Assembly: GCA_963971305.1 (NCBI GenBank)
Contig: OZ020303.1
Span: 45,434,106 to 45,498,105 of the forward strand
Length of the DNA: 64,000 nt
Direction of reading: 5' to 3'
DNA from: Arcuatula senhousia
Taxonomy: Eukaryota; Mollusca; Bivalvia; Mytilida; Mytilidae
Shown one piece after another: positions 12,481-25,080 of this stretch. A program made the position numbers and the translations under genes. Under the pieces are notes generated by a model, which had not been told where the DNA came from, made no database searches, and saw nothing but the letters and a program-made list of their open reading frames with translations. The number at the start of each line of letters is the position of its first letter. Position 1 is the first letter of the stretch.

Positions 12481-12760
12481 CAACTGTTGCTATTTTATTT
12501 GTTCTTGTAAGATATCAAGTTTGCATACAATATGTAACTGAAGGAGTACTGTAGATTTTGTAAAGATATGTTTGCAACAAATTGCATGAATGCTTTTATT
12601 TATAAGGGTTTTCTTGAAAAAAGACAATTTCAAATGTTGCAATTTTGTTTCCATAAGATATCTAGTTTATATGCAATTCGTAATTTTAATACAAAAAAAA
12701 ACATTTGCAACAAATTGCTGGAATGCTTTAAGATAATGCTTGAAAAATATAGAAGGGCGT
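12481..12760 (+). repeat. Diverged ~140-bp tandem duplication
   Basis: TAAGATATCAAGTTT (about 12508) recurs as TAAGATATCTAGTTT (about 12654), and TTTGCAACAAATTGC occurs at 12571 and 12704. The two ~140-bp units are aligned over most of their length with many differences. The open frames across it (12568-12807 plus, 12667-12936 minus) are not protein-like. Confidence 0.65.
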
Positions 12761-13746
12761 TTTTTTATATCATAGGAAATAAAAAAGTCAAAATTAAGAG
12801 AAACTGATTGAAAATATGAGTTCTGTTGTACTTTTTTTCCATTTGTAGAATTCATTAAACCATTTGTTTTAGGTGAAACATAAGGGACTAGTTGTAGCTG
12901 ACCATCATGCATCAATGGTAAGTGTCTATCGTACAAGTCTACTGATAAATTCTGTTAATATGGTATCAATTTTCCCATCAACCATTGGTCATCAGATAGA
13001 CTCTTTTCAAAGGGTCAAAACTTATTGAAATTGAAAACTTTTTCAAATAGATCTCTTGCCCCATACATCTTCAGTGAATTGAAAAATAGTTGGTTTTCAC
13101 ATTACTTTGTATAGATGCCTAAGCAATTTTGGTTTTGCCGTGATCATAAAGGATTGAATCGCATCTCACGCTACCATTATTCTGAATACAGTGGGTAGAT
13201 GTTGATGATATAGAAGGATCGTTGGGGTATTGAATGGACCTATTAGACCAAATCTGATGGATATCAGTCCCTATAGGAATTTGTCTTGACGAAGGAATGG
13301 TTCATCCATCAGGTCACTGTGTCATTTGGTTTGTTTTATAGATGGTTCTTTTCATTTTGCTCTGTTGGTAGAAACATTTCACTTTCTGCATGTTGCACAT
13401 GAATTGTTTGAGGTTTTCTGCTCTTGAATAGACGTGACAGCTAGATGCATCATGTCATGAAATGTCAAAAATTTTGTACATTTTTCATATTTTTATCCAA
13501 ACCACACAACATCTTAATACAAATCTCAAAGGCTGAAACCATATGCTTTTGTGTTGCAATGAAAAAAAACATATTATGGGTTTCAATAAGCATATTTAAA
13601 ACTAGTTTGTAAAGAGCGCTTCAAAGGTCTATAAAGAAAGAAGAATTTTTTAAATAAGATGTACATTTATGGGAAATATAATAGGACACCCTTTCTTGTG
13701 TTAGAAAATCATGCAATAACTATATTCTTATGCTGGTTTGTTCAGT
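12761..13746. other. AT-rich filler
   Basis: No gene, RNA or structured repeat recognised. Confidence 0.4.
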
Positions 13747-13903
13747 TTTATGTCCCACCTATGAAAGAAGAAGGGCATATAGTCTTCACATCTGTTTGTC
13801 TGTCCATTTATCTGTCTGTCCCAAATCATGTTTACCTTAAGACTAAAGTTAACTATTCCCTGTTGAAAAGTGGGCCATCATGTCTTTTGGGCATATTCTT
13901 GTT
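13747..13903 (+). mobile_element. Short pearl/HINE-like element (ATGCCCC family)
   Basis: The left end TTATGTCCCACC and GGGCATATAG form the inverse subterminal pair, followed by TGTCTGTCC-rich sequence. The right end is GTGGGCCATCATGTC, TTTTGGGCATATTCTTGTTT, with the hallmark short hairpin and TTCTTGTT terminus. Similar right ends occur near 21.3, 25.0, 35.4, 37.8 and 43.3 kb. The 157-codon plus-strand open frame across 13659-14132 translates this repeat and the next one and is not a gene. Confidence 0.7.
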
Positions 13904-14023
13904 TCTTATCTTATGCAAGTTAATTCTGTATATGTTAAAGAAATGTTTCTGGTTTACAATATCCATTAACAAACTTGATTTATATTTTGTTTCATTCTTT
14001 ACCTATATGGTTGTTAGTCTTAC

Positions 14024-15497
14024 TTTTTATACGACTGCAAAAAAATTGCGGACGTATTATGGTATGATGCTGTCGTCGTCGTCGTCATCGTCGTCGTCGG
14101 TGTCTGTTAACTTTTTAGTGTTTCCACAATAACTTTAGTTCCAGTTATGCGATTGCTATGAAACTTTACAATGATGTTCCTTACCATAAAAGGATGAATG
14201 GGATTGATTTTGGGGGTCCCCCATTTTTCGTTTAGAAATTAGGGGCAAAAAAACGGCCAAAAATACTACTTTTTTGTTTGTTTCCACAATAACTTTAGTT
14301 CTAGTTATCCAATTGCTATGAAATTTGACAGTGATGTTCCTTACCATACAAGGATGAATGGGATTGATTTTGGGGGTCCCCCCTTTTTTTGTTTCGAAAT
14401 TAGGGGCCCAAAAGGGGAAAAAAATTCAAATATTTTACTTGTTTCCACCATAACTTTGGTCCTAGTTGGCCTTTTGCTGTGAAATTTGTCAAGAATGTTT
14501 CTTACAATAAAAAAATGAACCTGATGAATTTTTGCGCCCCCCCTTTTTCTCCGTTGTGTAATTAGGGGCCAAAAGGGGCCAAAATAAAAACTTTTTTATT
14601 TGTGGTCCGATTTTGAAATTTTTTTTTGCATGTTTGTTCTTGTCAAATAGCGGATACAAAATTAAGAATTAATTTTTGCGACCCCCCCTTTTTCCCCCTA
14701 TTACGTAATTAGGGGCCAAATGGGGCCAAAATCGAAACTTTTTTATTTGTGGTTCGATTTTGAAATTTTTTTTTGCAAGTTTATTTTTGTCAAGTAGCGA
14801 ATCCAAATTTGAGAATTTATTTTTGCGACCCCCACCCCTTTTTCACCTGTTACATAATAAGGGGCCGAAATTGAAACTTTTAATTCTTGTCCGATTTTGA
14901 TAATTTTTTTTGCAAGTTTATTCTTGTCAAGTAGCAGATATATATTTGTGTCCCCTTGTTTTACTGTTGCGTTATTAGGGACCAAAATGGGCCAAAATTG
15001 TAACTTTTTTATTTCTGGTCCGATTTTGAAAAATTTTTTTGCATGTTTGTTCTTGTCAAATAGCGAATACAAAATTAAGAATTAATTTTTGCGACCCCCC
15101 CTTTTTCCCCCTATTACGTAATTAGGGGCCAAATGGGGCTTTTTTATTTCTGGTCCGATTTTGAAAATTTTTTTTGCAAATTTATTCTTGTCAGGTAGCG
15201 ATTCGAAATTTAAGAATAAATTTTTTGGGCTGTAATCATAATTTTAAAAAAAATTCTGGTTCGATTTTTAATTTTTTCCCCAAACATTATTCTTTTAAAG
15301 AGTAGAATACAACATTCAAAATTTATATTTTTACCCCCTGGGTCAAAAGTCCATCAGAGAAGCATGTGTCAAAAACCTTTGTCAGTCCACCATGGGCTGC
15401 ATGTGTCCAGAACAATAGACTATCCATATTAGGCCTAAAATGTACAGGGTTCAACATGTTGCGGTCGTATCATGCTGCGCTCGGCGAAGCTTTTTAT
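14024..15497 (+). mobile_element. Large pearl/HINE-like element with GTC microsatellite and two monomer types
   Basis: The left end is ACGACTGCAAAAAAATTGCGG with following ACGTATTATGG, then a GTCGTC microsatellite (14072-14099). Three type-A monomers begin GTTTCCACAATAACTTTAG at 14120, 14280 and 14441 (160-bp period). Several shorter type-B monomers follow with TGGTCCGATTTTGAAA and TTCTTGTCAAGTAGCG, most carrying AATTAGGGGCCAAA. The right end has TTGCGGTCGTATCATG (from 15460) as inverse of the left end, then an imperfect hairpin GCTGCGC/GCGAAGC near 15474-15490. Open frames inside (14156-14347, 14743-15072, 14897-15085) are monomer translations only. Confidence 0.75.
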
Positions 15498-18400
15498 TAT
15501 ATTATTATATATATAAATGACCGCTCGATAGTTTTTTCATCTGTAGGTTCACCTCATGGATTTCTGGTTTCCCATGTTAAAGCTGACCTCAAAATCAAGT
15601 GGAGACATTGTCATCTTTGTACTTCATAGTTAAACAGTAAAAAATACATTATAGATTTGATTTAATGGTCATATTTGACAATATAAAAACATGTCAAACC
15701 ATTCAGGAAATTTCATGAAAAATAATTGAACAAGAGATAAGTTTGAATACCTTTCAAAGGCTAATTTAATGCCTGAAATATATGATTGATAGGTTGTGTC
15801 TAAATCCATTCCACCTAAATGGTCATTGAATAGTCCTTATTAAGAAAAGGTGCAAAAATATCGAAGAAAGCGTTAAATGATGTGGAAGGGGGTGGTTTGT
15901 TGCAGCTTAAATGCTAATGAGGTGATATACCATACATTATACCAACTTGATCCAGAGGCCCAGTTTGAAAACAGCATGGTGTCACTGGAAATTGAAGATT
16001 ATCAACCTGATACCAAACTTAATCACTACATGTTTCCCATGTGAAACAGATACTGTGTCATTTTTGTTTTTACTTGCTACATAATGAAGGCTTTAGTGTG
16101 ACCAAAAAACTATGGCCCTATATGGTGTGGTGTTTGGCTCAATTTTCTTTCTGTTCATCCATCCATCTGTCCTTATCATTTGATGTTTCTTGTCTGTTGG
16201 ACATATTTTTGTCAATTCTGGATGTCAATTAGTTCATTTCCGTAGGCAGAATCTTATTAACATAACTTGAGCATTAAACTCGTTATGTAAAAGATGACAA
16301 ATGTTATATCATATTTATGTTCTAAAATATAATAAAAAGCTTATCTAGTAAATATAAGGTCAGTGGCTTATTTTCCACATTTATTCTTAAGAACATTTAC
16401 AAAAAATCTCAGACTTTTGTTTTTTTTCTGACATTTGTTATGCATGTATGATTTGAACTATTGACTAAAAATAATAATATATTTATTTTTATGTGCCTTT
16501 ATTGTGATTTGCTTGGGTGGAGAGTCAAAGCTTATTTTGATATTATCACTTTTTGATGGGTTTATATTTTGAAAACATATTTTTAAGACTCAAACTGAGA
16601 AATGTGTAATAGATCATGAAAAGCTATTTTGAACAAAAAGATTTGGTAATAGGTTAAGGTAGTGTTACTGTATATTTTTCTAAAAAGTTGTACTTTTCAT
16701 GTTGTGTATTGATAAAAAGATATGTTTTCATAGTAATAATAGAGATTTAATGATATTCTCTTTCTTTGTTGAACAAATCTTATTCATCAATATCACTGAT
16801 TTAAGTGGGTAAGGGACAGGAAGTGGGCATTTAAAGAAGGAAAGCCTACTTATTTTTTTTTTAGAGAAAAAAATATTATAGGGGTGTTGAGAGTGTATTA
16901 GTTATGAGTTTTTTGGTAATTTACTCCTCAAAGTTTGACTTTTGGTGAATTAATTGGAATTTTCTATACTCCCAATGACACCGTTCTAAAGTAACCTGAT
17001 TTTCTCTTTCAGTTCAAGTCCTTGTTTTGTAGTTCTTTCTGACAAAGTATGTTTTGACTGTTGTGTCATGTTCATTCATAAAATATCTATGAATTATTGA
17101 TCTATAAGTAATAATGACATTCTCCTCATACAATATATATTTTTGGAAACTAAGTTGTATAAAAGAGCCAATAAAACCATCCCTGTAATAAGAAAAATAA
17201 AATGATGTTCTTTAGTATAAACATATATTTAGAGTTTATTTAAACCTTTTTAACCATTCTTTTAGAAGGTATTAGACATTTATATGTTAACAAGCATCTA
17301 ACATTTTTGGTCACACTTAACAACAGCTTATGTTATCTGACAGTGATGTCAATATTTTTCTGTTTACTATGACTTGTCTCGTAGGAGGGCTCTCCATTAA
17401 CAATCGGATCATCTACCGTAACGTGCCATTTCATATTTAAATTTGACGGGACTACTTTCATCTCGTCCAATCGGATTAAGTGGGGTAGGTTTAGCTTTGA
17501 CGAGTAACGCTACCTATGAAAGAAATTTGATAACCTTGATCTGCTTTGTGATTTATCAATTCTTTACGGTTAAATAGTGTCTAAATTCCTATAGATTTAA
17601 ACCTTTTACTAATCTTGACCTAGACAAGAGTTTAAAACCTATGGTCTGTGGTTAGGAGTTAGAGAAAAAAGTGTGAAACATTAAGTTCACCGATGATGTT
17701 GAATTGTATTGTTCCTGTAGATTGATGAGGCTGTTAGAATCGTATGACAGTCTAGGGTACACTGTGGTCTTTGTAATAAGCTGTAAACACCCCCTATTAA
17801 TTCATATTTTAGCCGGAAAAAAGCTTTTGTTCAACAAAGGGTAAAGAAGTTTAAGTGTTATGCAAATAATTGTCATAAAGATGTAGTCATTTTAATGAGC
17901 AAATGTTTTTCGAAATCATTCACCATGGAACATGTTTAAGAATAGCTCTTTTACTCCGATTTAAAGTCTTTAATGATTAATGCTTTCAGTACATCTTATA
18001 TAGCCTGTATTATCCCTTTACTGTTGGTTCAGTTCATGTCATTATAATAAATCTCAATATCGTTTCTTTACTAACTTTTGTTTGGTAATTCTATAATAAG
18101 TAGTCCCAATCTTACTTTAATGAATTGAAATTACATGTTTTACTTGTTGAATGCTATTTGACCAGTCTTTTAATTGGGACATTTCAAATTTGATGATCAA
18201 ATAATATGGAGTAGGCATTGCCTAAATGCGAGCATAGCTAAAAGAGACTACGTTTTGTTTATATAATGATGATCATTATCAATGCAATCAAATGGTGCAT
18301 TTTACATCATTTTTGTTGGGTTTTCCTCTTTTATCTGCTAGTTTTGTTCTGGTCTTTTTCGGAATGTCTACATTCAAGGCTATCGCTCAATCATTTAATT

Positions 18401-18700
18401 TCCAATATTTCCATTTGCTTATTTTGGGGTGAGATGGTATGGGACGATTAAGCTTCGAGACATGTTAGTTTGTATGTGCATATAACCAAGACGAAACGAT
18501 ATGCTTATGTGTATTTATTATTTTAAGAATATTATTTTCTTGTAAAAAGCACAATTTATTATTTTTTTCAGCATTATTTCTTTTCTTATAATTATTTTAA
18601 CATTCACTCCAGCCCTGTAAAAATAATAACCCTTTCCAGACCATAAAAAATCTAAATCAGCATTAGCAAATATCTCACGGAAACAAATATCGTAGAGCTC
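15498..18700. other. AT-rich filler; weak repeat scrap at 16112
   Basis: No gene seen. ATGGCCCTATATGG with CATCCATCTGTCC and GTTGGACATATTTTTGTC (16112-16212) is probably a badly decayed short hairpin element. The stretch 17380-17520 is locally richer in CG dinucleotides and could be unique sequence, but nothing specific is recognisable. Confidence 0.4.
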
Positions 18701-18750
18701 TCCCTTCGAGCGGGCACTTCGTGCCCGCTTGCGAGCTATGCTCGCTATAA
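18701..18750. repeat. Two adjacent perfect GC-rich hairpins
   Basis: GCGGGCAC-TTC-GTGCCCGC (18710-18728) is followed two bases later by GCGAGC-TAT-GCTCGC (18731-18745). Both are perfect small palindromes in a very AT-rich setting. They fit the end of a hairpin-type mobile element, but no partner end was found. The minus-strand 85-codon frame over it (18518-18775) shows an Arg/Ala-Arg-Ser run caused by the palindromes. Confidence 0.6.
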
Positions 18751-21176
18751 TTACAACAGACTTTGTCCTATTCACAAATTTTTTTGAAGTATGTAATTAC
18801 ATTATATCAATATGAAATGTCATTTCCTTATTTACATGTATTACTGATTAAGAACAGCAACCATAGGGTACTTCAGAAGTGCTACAATCATGCTTATAAA
18901 AGTATTAGAACAATCCTATATTTCCGTTTGGCTAATCTGTTTCCTCGACATGTGAGTAACTTAGCTGCCTTAAAATGTTAATCTAAAGATTTCCTATTTA
19001 GGGGGGCTAAAAAACTAAACTTGTCCTTGTTTTTTGAGTTCTTGGTTATCGTGAACTTTCTTTAGTCTACCATTCTATTTGTTTTTTTAATCTATATAAA
19101 GCCATTGACATTAGGGTTTTGAAGATTAGGTTATTCATCATCTGGCATTAGGTCACATTACCCATATAAATGATCTCTTTAAATGAATTTGAATGATACC
19201 ATTTCCCCTAGTCTAGCTTATGAGATTCATTCCACTTATCATTTAACTAGGTTACAATCAGGAAAAGTGTAGCCCAGTTATTTGCTTAACTCTGGTGTGT
19301 CTGTTGTAAATGCTTAAATAAAATAAATTTATATACAAAACTGAGTCCAAATCACAGGATATTTTTGGTGTTTTTTCACTTTGATAGTTTTCTTGATTCG
19401 TTTTTGGCCCAACCATAGTATTTCTTACTTGATGCTATCTACTTGTAGGTTCATATTCTGCTTTGCATTCAATCTAATTTGACGTTAATTTCTACTGGGC
19501 TATGTTCTTAGTGTTTGCTGATTTCTTTCTTATTTGTAGCTTGTCAAGGAAACCTGTGTCAAAGGGACAAATTTAGCAAAGTTTGTGTAAATTATCTGAT
19601 ATTTCTGTTAAGGTGATACTTTAACAATGGACTTTATCATGAAATTGTCTTGTCAGATTTACATATTTACTTTAATTGGTGGTGTATTTGAACAATACAA
19701 ACATCCTGCTTACAATGAATACACATAATTAGGCTATATAAAAGATTCTCAAGTAGCTCCTGACCTTTCCTCCCTAAAGTTGATCTTTCCGCAGAATTTT
19801 CTATTTGTGTGGTTCTATGAAAAGAAAGAAGGGATATGAACTTGAAGATGATTTCTCATAAGTCAATAAGTTTTCTTTCTCCTGAATTAGCAAGTGCAAT
19901 GAAAAAAAACTGAACAGTTTATTTTGAGCTTTGTAATAAAGTGGGGTCGAAAATTCTATCATATATAATATTTTTGTCAAGCAGTTTTACTTACAAACAA
20001 CACATAGAATTTTGCCTATAAGTATTATAACTATATAACTAACAGTATTGGAAAAACTACGGCTAACCTTTATAAAGAATTCCAGTTTGTAATGTATAAG
20101 TATATGGTCATTTTAAGCCAAGATATTGTTGAGTCAGGTCATGTAAAGAACAAAAGATTATCCCCATGAACGGACATTCTTTGTTAGGACATTTTTGAAG
20201 TGTTGGTCATTTATAGAAGAATTACATAATCAAACAAAGATTAAATATAAATCATGAAGGGCTTAAGTCCAATTATATAGTAGGTGAAATTGGAACATTA
20301 CTGATTTCTGTAATATAGAATGAGAATCCTATATGGACAATTAAATTTGTACTACTTAGGGTTTCCTTGTTGTGGCAGTTGTTCCAAAAAAGAATTTCTT
20401 ACTTCATAATTATGAAAGAGACATTATGATATGGTCATCTTTATGTTAAAGGGCAATGGGATACATGTACTTTTACTTGTAATTTTGTTAGCATTTTTTC
20501 ATTTTGTACCTCTCTTATTTTGATGGCCAGTGTTATCCTTTCTACTCACATCAAAGGCATTGCATTATATGAAGCCAAACATAACTGATAGCTGAGGGAT
20601 TTATGCTTAATGAAGACCGTTCAAAACACTTTTGGACCTCTCCCCCACCCCACCCATGATAGAAAGTAAAATTTGGGCTCTGATTACTTGTACAGGCCTT
20701 GGAAAACCACATCATGATTACTTTCCAGGTCAATAAGTGTTACCGTAATCTCTATGACATTTGTATTTGACCTAACGCTACTCTTCAAAGCGTTTTAAAC
20801 GGAAGTAGTACATTATCAGCTAAGGTGAAATACATGTAGGATGGGCTTTTATGGCTTCATTACCTGTAACCCTGCATACATTAACCAAATTGTCCTTGTC
20901 CAAAGTATAAATGTAGTTGTCTAGGAATATGCATTTTTATGCAATTTAGCAGCAAAAAATATATAAATTGAAATAAAATAAACAATGAATTCTTTAGTAA
21001 ATGCATTTATGAGCCTATTATTTGGAAATTAAATTGCAAATCAAATGTGACCGAGCTGTATGTCATCATTTCTAAATTTAGTAAAATTAGAACTCTGTAT
21101 CAATTTTAGAGCCATTTCCTGCCTTTAATCATCCATTGTAAAATGATAATAATCAAGAGCTGGTCCAAATCTAAAG
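18751..21176. other. AT-rich filler
   Basis: No gene, RNA or structured repeat recognised in this stretch. Confidence 0.4.
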
Positions 21177-21298
21177 GATGGGCTTGTAGTTTCTGATTGT
21201 GGAAGGTCCGTCTGTTGGGTAGTCCGTCCGTTCTTTAGTCCATCCTTCCCAATTATTGTAAGATGGGGCATTATGTCTTTTGGACATAATTCTTGTTA
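21177..21298 (+). mobile_element. Short pearl/HINE-like element (ATGCCCC family), left end decayed
   Basis: GGTCCGTCTGTTGGGTAGTC and GTCCGTCCGTTC are followed by GATGGGGCATTATGTC and TTTTGGACATAATTCTTGTT, the conserved right end of the family. The left subterminal repeat is hardly recognisable. Confidence 0.6.
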
Positions 21299-21312
21299 TG
21301 TCTGGCATAGGA

Positions 21313-21440
21313 AAGTAGATGGGCATATATCGTTAGGATCAATTCATCTGATCGTCTGTCTGTCCTAAATCTGGGTTTACATTGAGGTTGAAGTTACTTT
21401 TCATGTTGCAAAAGTGGGGCACATCATGTCTTATGTTCAT
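21313..21440 (+). mobile_element. Second short pearl/HINE-like copy, directly adjacent
   Basis: GATGGGCATATATCG then CTGTCTGTCC, then AAAGTGGGGCACATCATGTC. Terminal hairpin and TTCTTGTT are mutated (TTATGTTCATAAAC). It lies 15 bp after the previous copy in the same orientation. Confidence 0.5.
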
Positions 21441-23510
21441 AAACCTACAAATAAAATGAAACAACAATTGATGTAACTTTATGTATAAATTGTTATGGAT
21501 TGCATTTCAAATTATCTAGTAAAATTGTCTATGGAGACATTTCCTTAGCTATTCATTTATTTGAATTAATTTGAATTTTATGTAATAGCATGAACATTTG
21601 TGAACCAAGTTCAGTGAAGTTTACTGAACTTATGATTTTTTATGACTTCTCCATTATCTTGCTCCTCTTTCTTCAACTTTATTGTTCATTTCTTTGGGTT
21701 AAACAGTAAAATCAATATGTGTTATCCTTTAATTGAAGCATTTTTCTTTCTTTTTTTATTTATTTAAAAGAACAGTTTTCATTGTCAAACCTTTACGAAG
21801 AGAAATTTTCCTATTTTAGATTTACATGGCATTAGCAGCAACAAATGCTAGGGCCCCTTTATAGATGACACAGTATCAATGAATGACAGCTACACCTTCT
21901 TTTTTGATGAGGGATTACCTGTCTGGAATTACAGGTAAATATAACTTTTTCTCATTAAAGTGTAGTAACACCTGATGTGAACAATACCACACACTGGGCA
22001 ACAGCTTGGTGGAGAAAGCAAGGCCTGGGTAGCCTAGACTGTTTTAATATAACTAATCAATGTTATTTATATTCAGTAAAAGGACATTATTGAGATTTTC
22101 AAGATGTATGATGGTAGAAGTACATTTTTGTAAAGAATGATTTAGATGAAAAAAGTTGCGCAAGTAATTTCTAAGGTTGAAAGTGTTGGTTACCCTCACA
22201 TAATCTTTGTTGAAGTTCATGCAAAATATAGGTGAAAATGCTTAAAAGTGCTTGCAATCACTCTTTGATTCAAATTTGCACCTTATTTTGTACATTTCAT
22301 AAAATCTCAATAGGATATTACATGTAAAAGCATTGATTTTTGACCAAAACAAGTCAAAGCCAAAACAACCTTAAAATGTGCCATAATTTTACTTAAGAAC
22401 TTGGGACCTTTATCCAAAAGGATAACAGAAAGAGATGGAAAGCGAAACATTTACTGTAAAAAGTTCAAACAATTGCAAAAGAAATGGACCTAAATTCAGG
22501 ATAGAATGATTTTGCTTTACCTACTTCAATATTATATATATTTTGTGCATGTTTTTCAGACCTCATCTTTTGTATGGCATGAATTGTACATGTTGAAGAT
22601 GAGTTCTGGTAGACCGCTTAGACATTGAGAAATAAAAATGTAATATTCAGAGGAAAAATCAGAAAAAAAAGCTATTAGAAAAAATATAACGTTAGTTGTC
22701 TAAACTTGTCTCATTGCCCAACATCAAACCAAACCCATTTCTGTCACATGTTTGGCATACATTGAATATGGTGTCTTATGAAAAATGCAGGAAGAGTATA
22801 GGTAAACCTTTTTGCCTGAAAGAATCCACATACACCTCACATGATTGACATATTACTTTTGATTTATATGTTTGTTTGTGATCATGTCAAGGTTGTCCCA
22901 TATAACTTTATATCAATCTTAGGTTATTGCTCTTGTCCAAAAGTTGCAAAATAGTAATTTAACATTCTACTAATAAATAGGATGCACACAATTATTAAAA
23001 TGTCCATATCTAGACATTATTTTTACTATAAATTGTATACATTTGCAACAATTTATTGTTAAGTCGGAAACATCATTTTTTGTCGCAATTAGTTGCAAAG
23101 AATATTTCTATTACAAGTACAATAAAAGCTGTCTTCAGAGTTTGTTCTTTTGCTAACTAAAAAAAAATTGTCTGGATGCCTGAGTGGTCTTGTTTGCTAA
23201 AGTCCTCAGTAATACTAGTAATGACCAATGGCTTTGTTTGGTCTATTTATATCTGTAAGAAGCTGGGTTCTCCTGATTCTTCCATCTTTAAAATCTAGCA
23301 TTCTATATAAACCACAAAACAAACTAAAACTTTATTTATTTATTGGAACTGAAGCAAACATTACTGTAACTGGGTACTATTCAAATTAACTTTCATATTC
23401 AATTTAATTTTTATGTTATTACCCGTTTCATGTTCATTTCCTTGATAGAGCTAACATTTGTTCCCTGCTTGGGAGTAAAGCAATAACTAACCTAACCTTA
23501 TTAAACTTAA
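21441..23510. other. AT-rich filler
   Basis: No gene seen; no structured repeat recognised. Confidence 0.4.
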
Positions 23511-23917
23511 CTTGTAGGTGCACAACTTTCATAAATAAGGGCAGGCGTACTGAAAAGGATAATATTTGTTTGAAATCCCCTGTCATGGTGTATATTGTTA
23601 GTAAAATTGTTGGGGTTTTGCAATTTTCTTTCTCCATCTGCTGAATCATTATATTTCTTTCAGATAACATTCTGGGGAGATAATTGGACTCTATTTTTTT
23701 TCCCCAATATGAATTGGGGTGTTTTTTTGTGAGCTCACTCACAATATCCCTTAATTTATATGCCTGATTTAATTTGACATGTAGGTGCTCTAAGGCAGGT
23801 GTACTTATAGGAATTATAGCTTTTCAATATTCTTTACGTAATGTGTAATGTTCGTTGTTAAGTTGTATTGTAAGGGTTTTGCAATTTGCTTGTTCCAGCT
23901 GTTGAATTATTTAATTG
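23511..23917 (+). repeat. Diverged tandem duplication, ~267-bp offset
   Basis: CTTGTAGGTGCACAAC at 23511 and CATGTAGGTGCTC at 23778 start two related units. Both share GGCAGGCGTACT/GGCAGGTGTACT, GGGTTTTGCAATTT and a CATCTGCTGAAT/CAGCTGTTGAAT end. The 102-codon minus-strand frame (23434-23742) overlaps it and is not treated as a gene. Confidence 0.6.
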
Positions 23918-24129
23918 TAAAACTTGTGTTTTAATGCTATGTTGGAAAAAGACACTATTATCGATTACAGGTTTAACATATAATGGATAATTGTGGTGAT
24001 TCAATGAGACAGTCATGTTCTTATTGTGTTTTATAGACAGAAAAAGCTCACTGTGTCAGCTGTAATTAATTATTGATACCACTTATTTCATTTTATGTCA
24101 TTTGAAAAAAAATCAATCTCAAAGGCATG

Positions 24130-24305
24130 GTACAATTAGAACAATGACTTATATACATGTTCATGTTCCAGTTAGAATTGGGTTTGCAATCATTTCAAGT
24201 AAATTAAAACAATGACCTATGGTGAATGTTGATGTTCCAGCTAGAATTGGGTTTGTTGTCAATTGAGGTTGATTTTTCAGTTCGAATTTGGTTTACTATC
24301 ATTTG
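24130..24305 (+). repeat. Two to three copies of a GTTCCAGTTAGAATTGGGTT repeat
   Basis: GTTCCAGTTAGAATTGGGTT (24165) recurs as GTTCCAGCTAGAATTGGGTT (24234), a 69-bp offset, with AACAATGACCTAT-like sequence upstream of each. A third, weaker copy (CAGTTCGAATTTGGTTT) lies near 24278. Confidence 0.6.
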
Positions 24306-24960
24306 GATACAAAGATATTTTGACACTCTTTTAGTTTAACTTTCATCTAGAGCTCCCTCACACCTCTAAATAGTGCTGATTGAATTTTTACTAAATAGTT
24401 TTCATTTTTTTGCCTCTCTTTATGGCGCCTATATGTCTGTTTTTTTTGTTCTGAACATATTCTGTTCATCTGCTGGTAGTTCCATAAATTGAATATTACT
24501 CCATATTCTCTGGTTATTGTATAGTTACATCATTGTTAATGCTAAATCCAAAATGAACTGTGTCCTACAATTTACCTCGCCAACATATTGGTAAATCTTC
24601 CTACAACTTGCGTAAACGTCCAGAAATATAGTTTGGGATCACACTGCACCTACCAGAAAATTATAATCTTCTTACATACTTAATCGGTGCTTAAGGTTTG
24701 GTTTCAGGTGCTCAGACATCAGCTGGGTAGCCAAAAGCCATACCAAAGAACGCAGAATAAGTCGGTACACCATATTATATTAATATCCTCCTTTGCATAT
24801 ACAGGGGCTTATATATTGCAACATATTTTGTAATAGTATTATGTGACCTTAAAAGTAATGCCAATGTGTTAAAAAAATTAAGAATCATAAGCTGTACCTT
24901 TAGATATTTGCTTGTTTTATAATTGTATTGTCTTAGATTTAGGTTGCTGTTTCAATTGTT
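24306..24960. other. AT-rich filler
   Basis: No gene or structured repeat recognised. Confidence 0.4.
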
Positions 24961-25080
24961 TTTATGGTGCGTTTTTAAAGTAGGGGGCATATAGTGTTCA
25001 GGTCAGTTTATCCATCTGTTCCTCCATACGTCCAAAATGTTTGCGAGATGGGGCATAATGTCTATTGGACATATTCTTGA
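24961..25080 (+). mobile_element. Short pearl/HINE-like element (ATGCCCC family)
   Basis: AGGGGGCATATAGTG and CCATCTGTTCCTCCATACGTCC are followed by TTGCGAGATGGGGCATAATG and TCTATTGGACATATTCTTGA, the conserved right end of the family. Confidence 0.65.

Noticed and set aside
13659..14132. 157-codon plus-strand open frame
   Set aside because: It crosses two hairpin elements; the poly-Ser run is the GTC microsatellite.
17380..17520. CG-richer stretch considered as a promoter or CpG island
   Set aside because: Too short and weak, with no TATA, initiator or downstream exon that can be supported.
23434..23742. 102-codon minus-strand open frame
   Set aside because: Lies over a diverged tandem repeat and has no recognisable domain or splice context.
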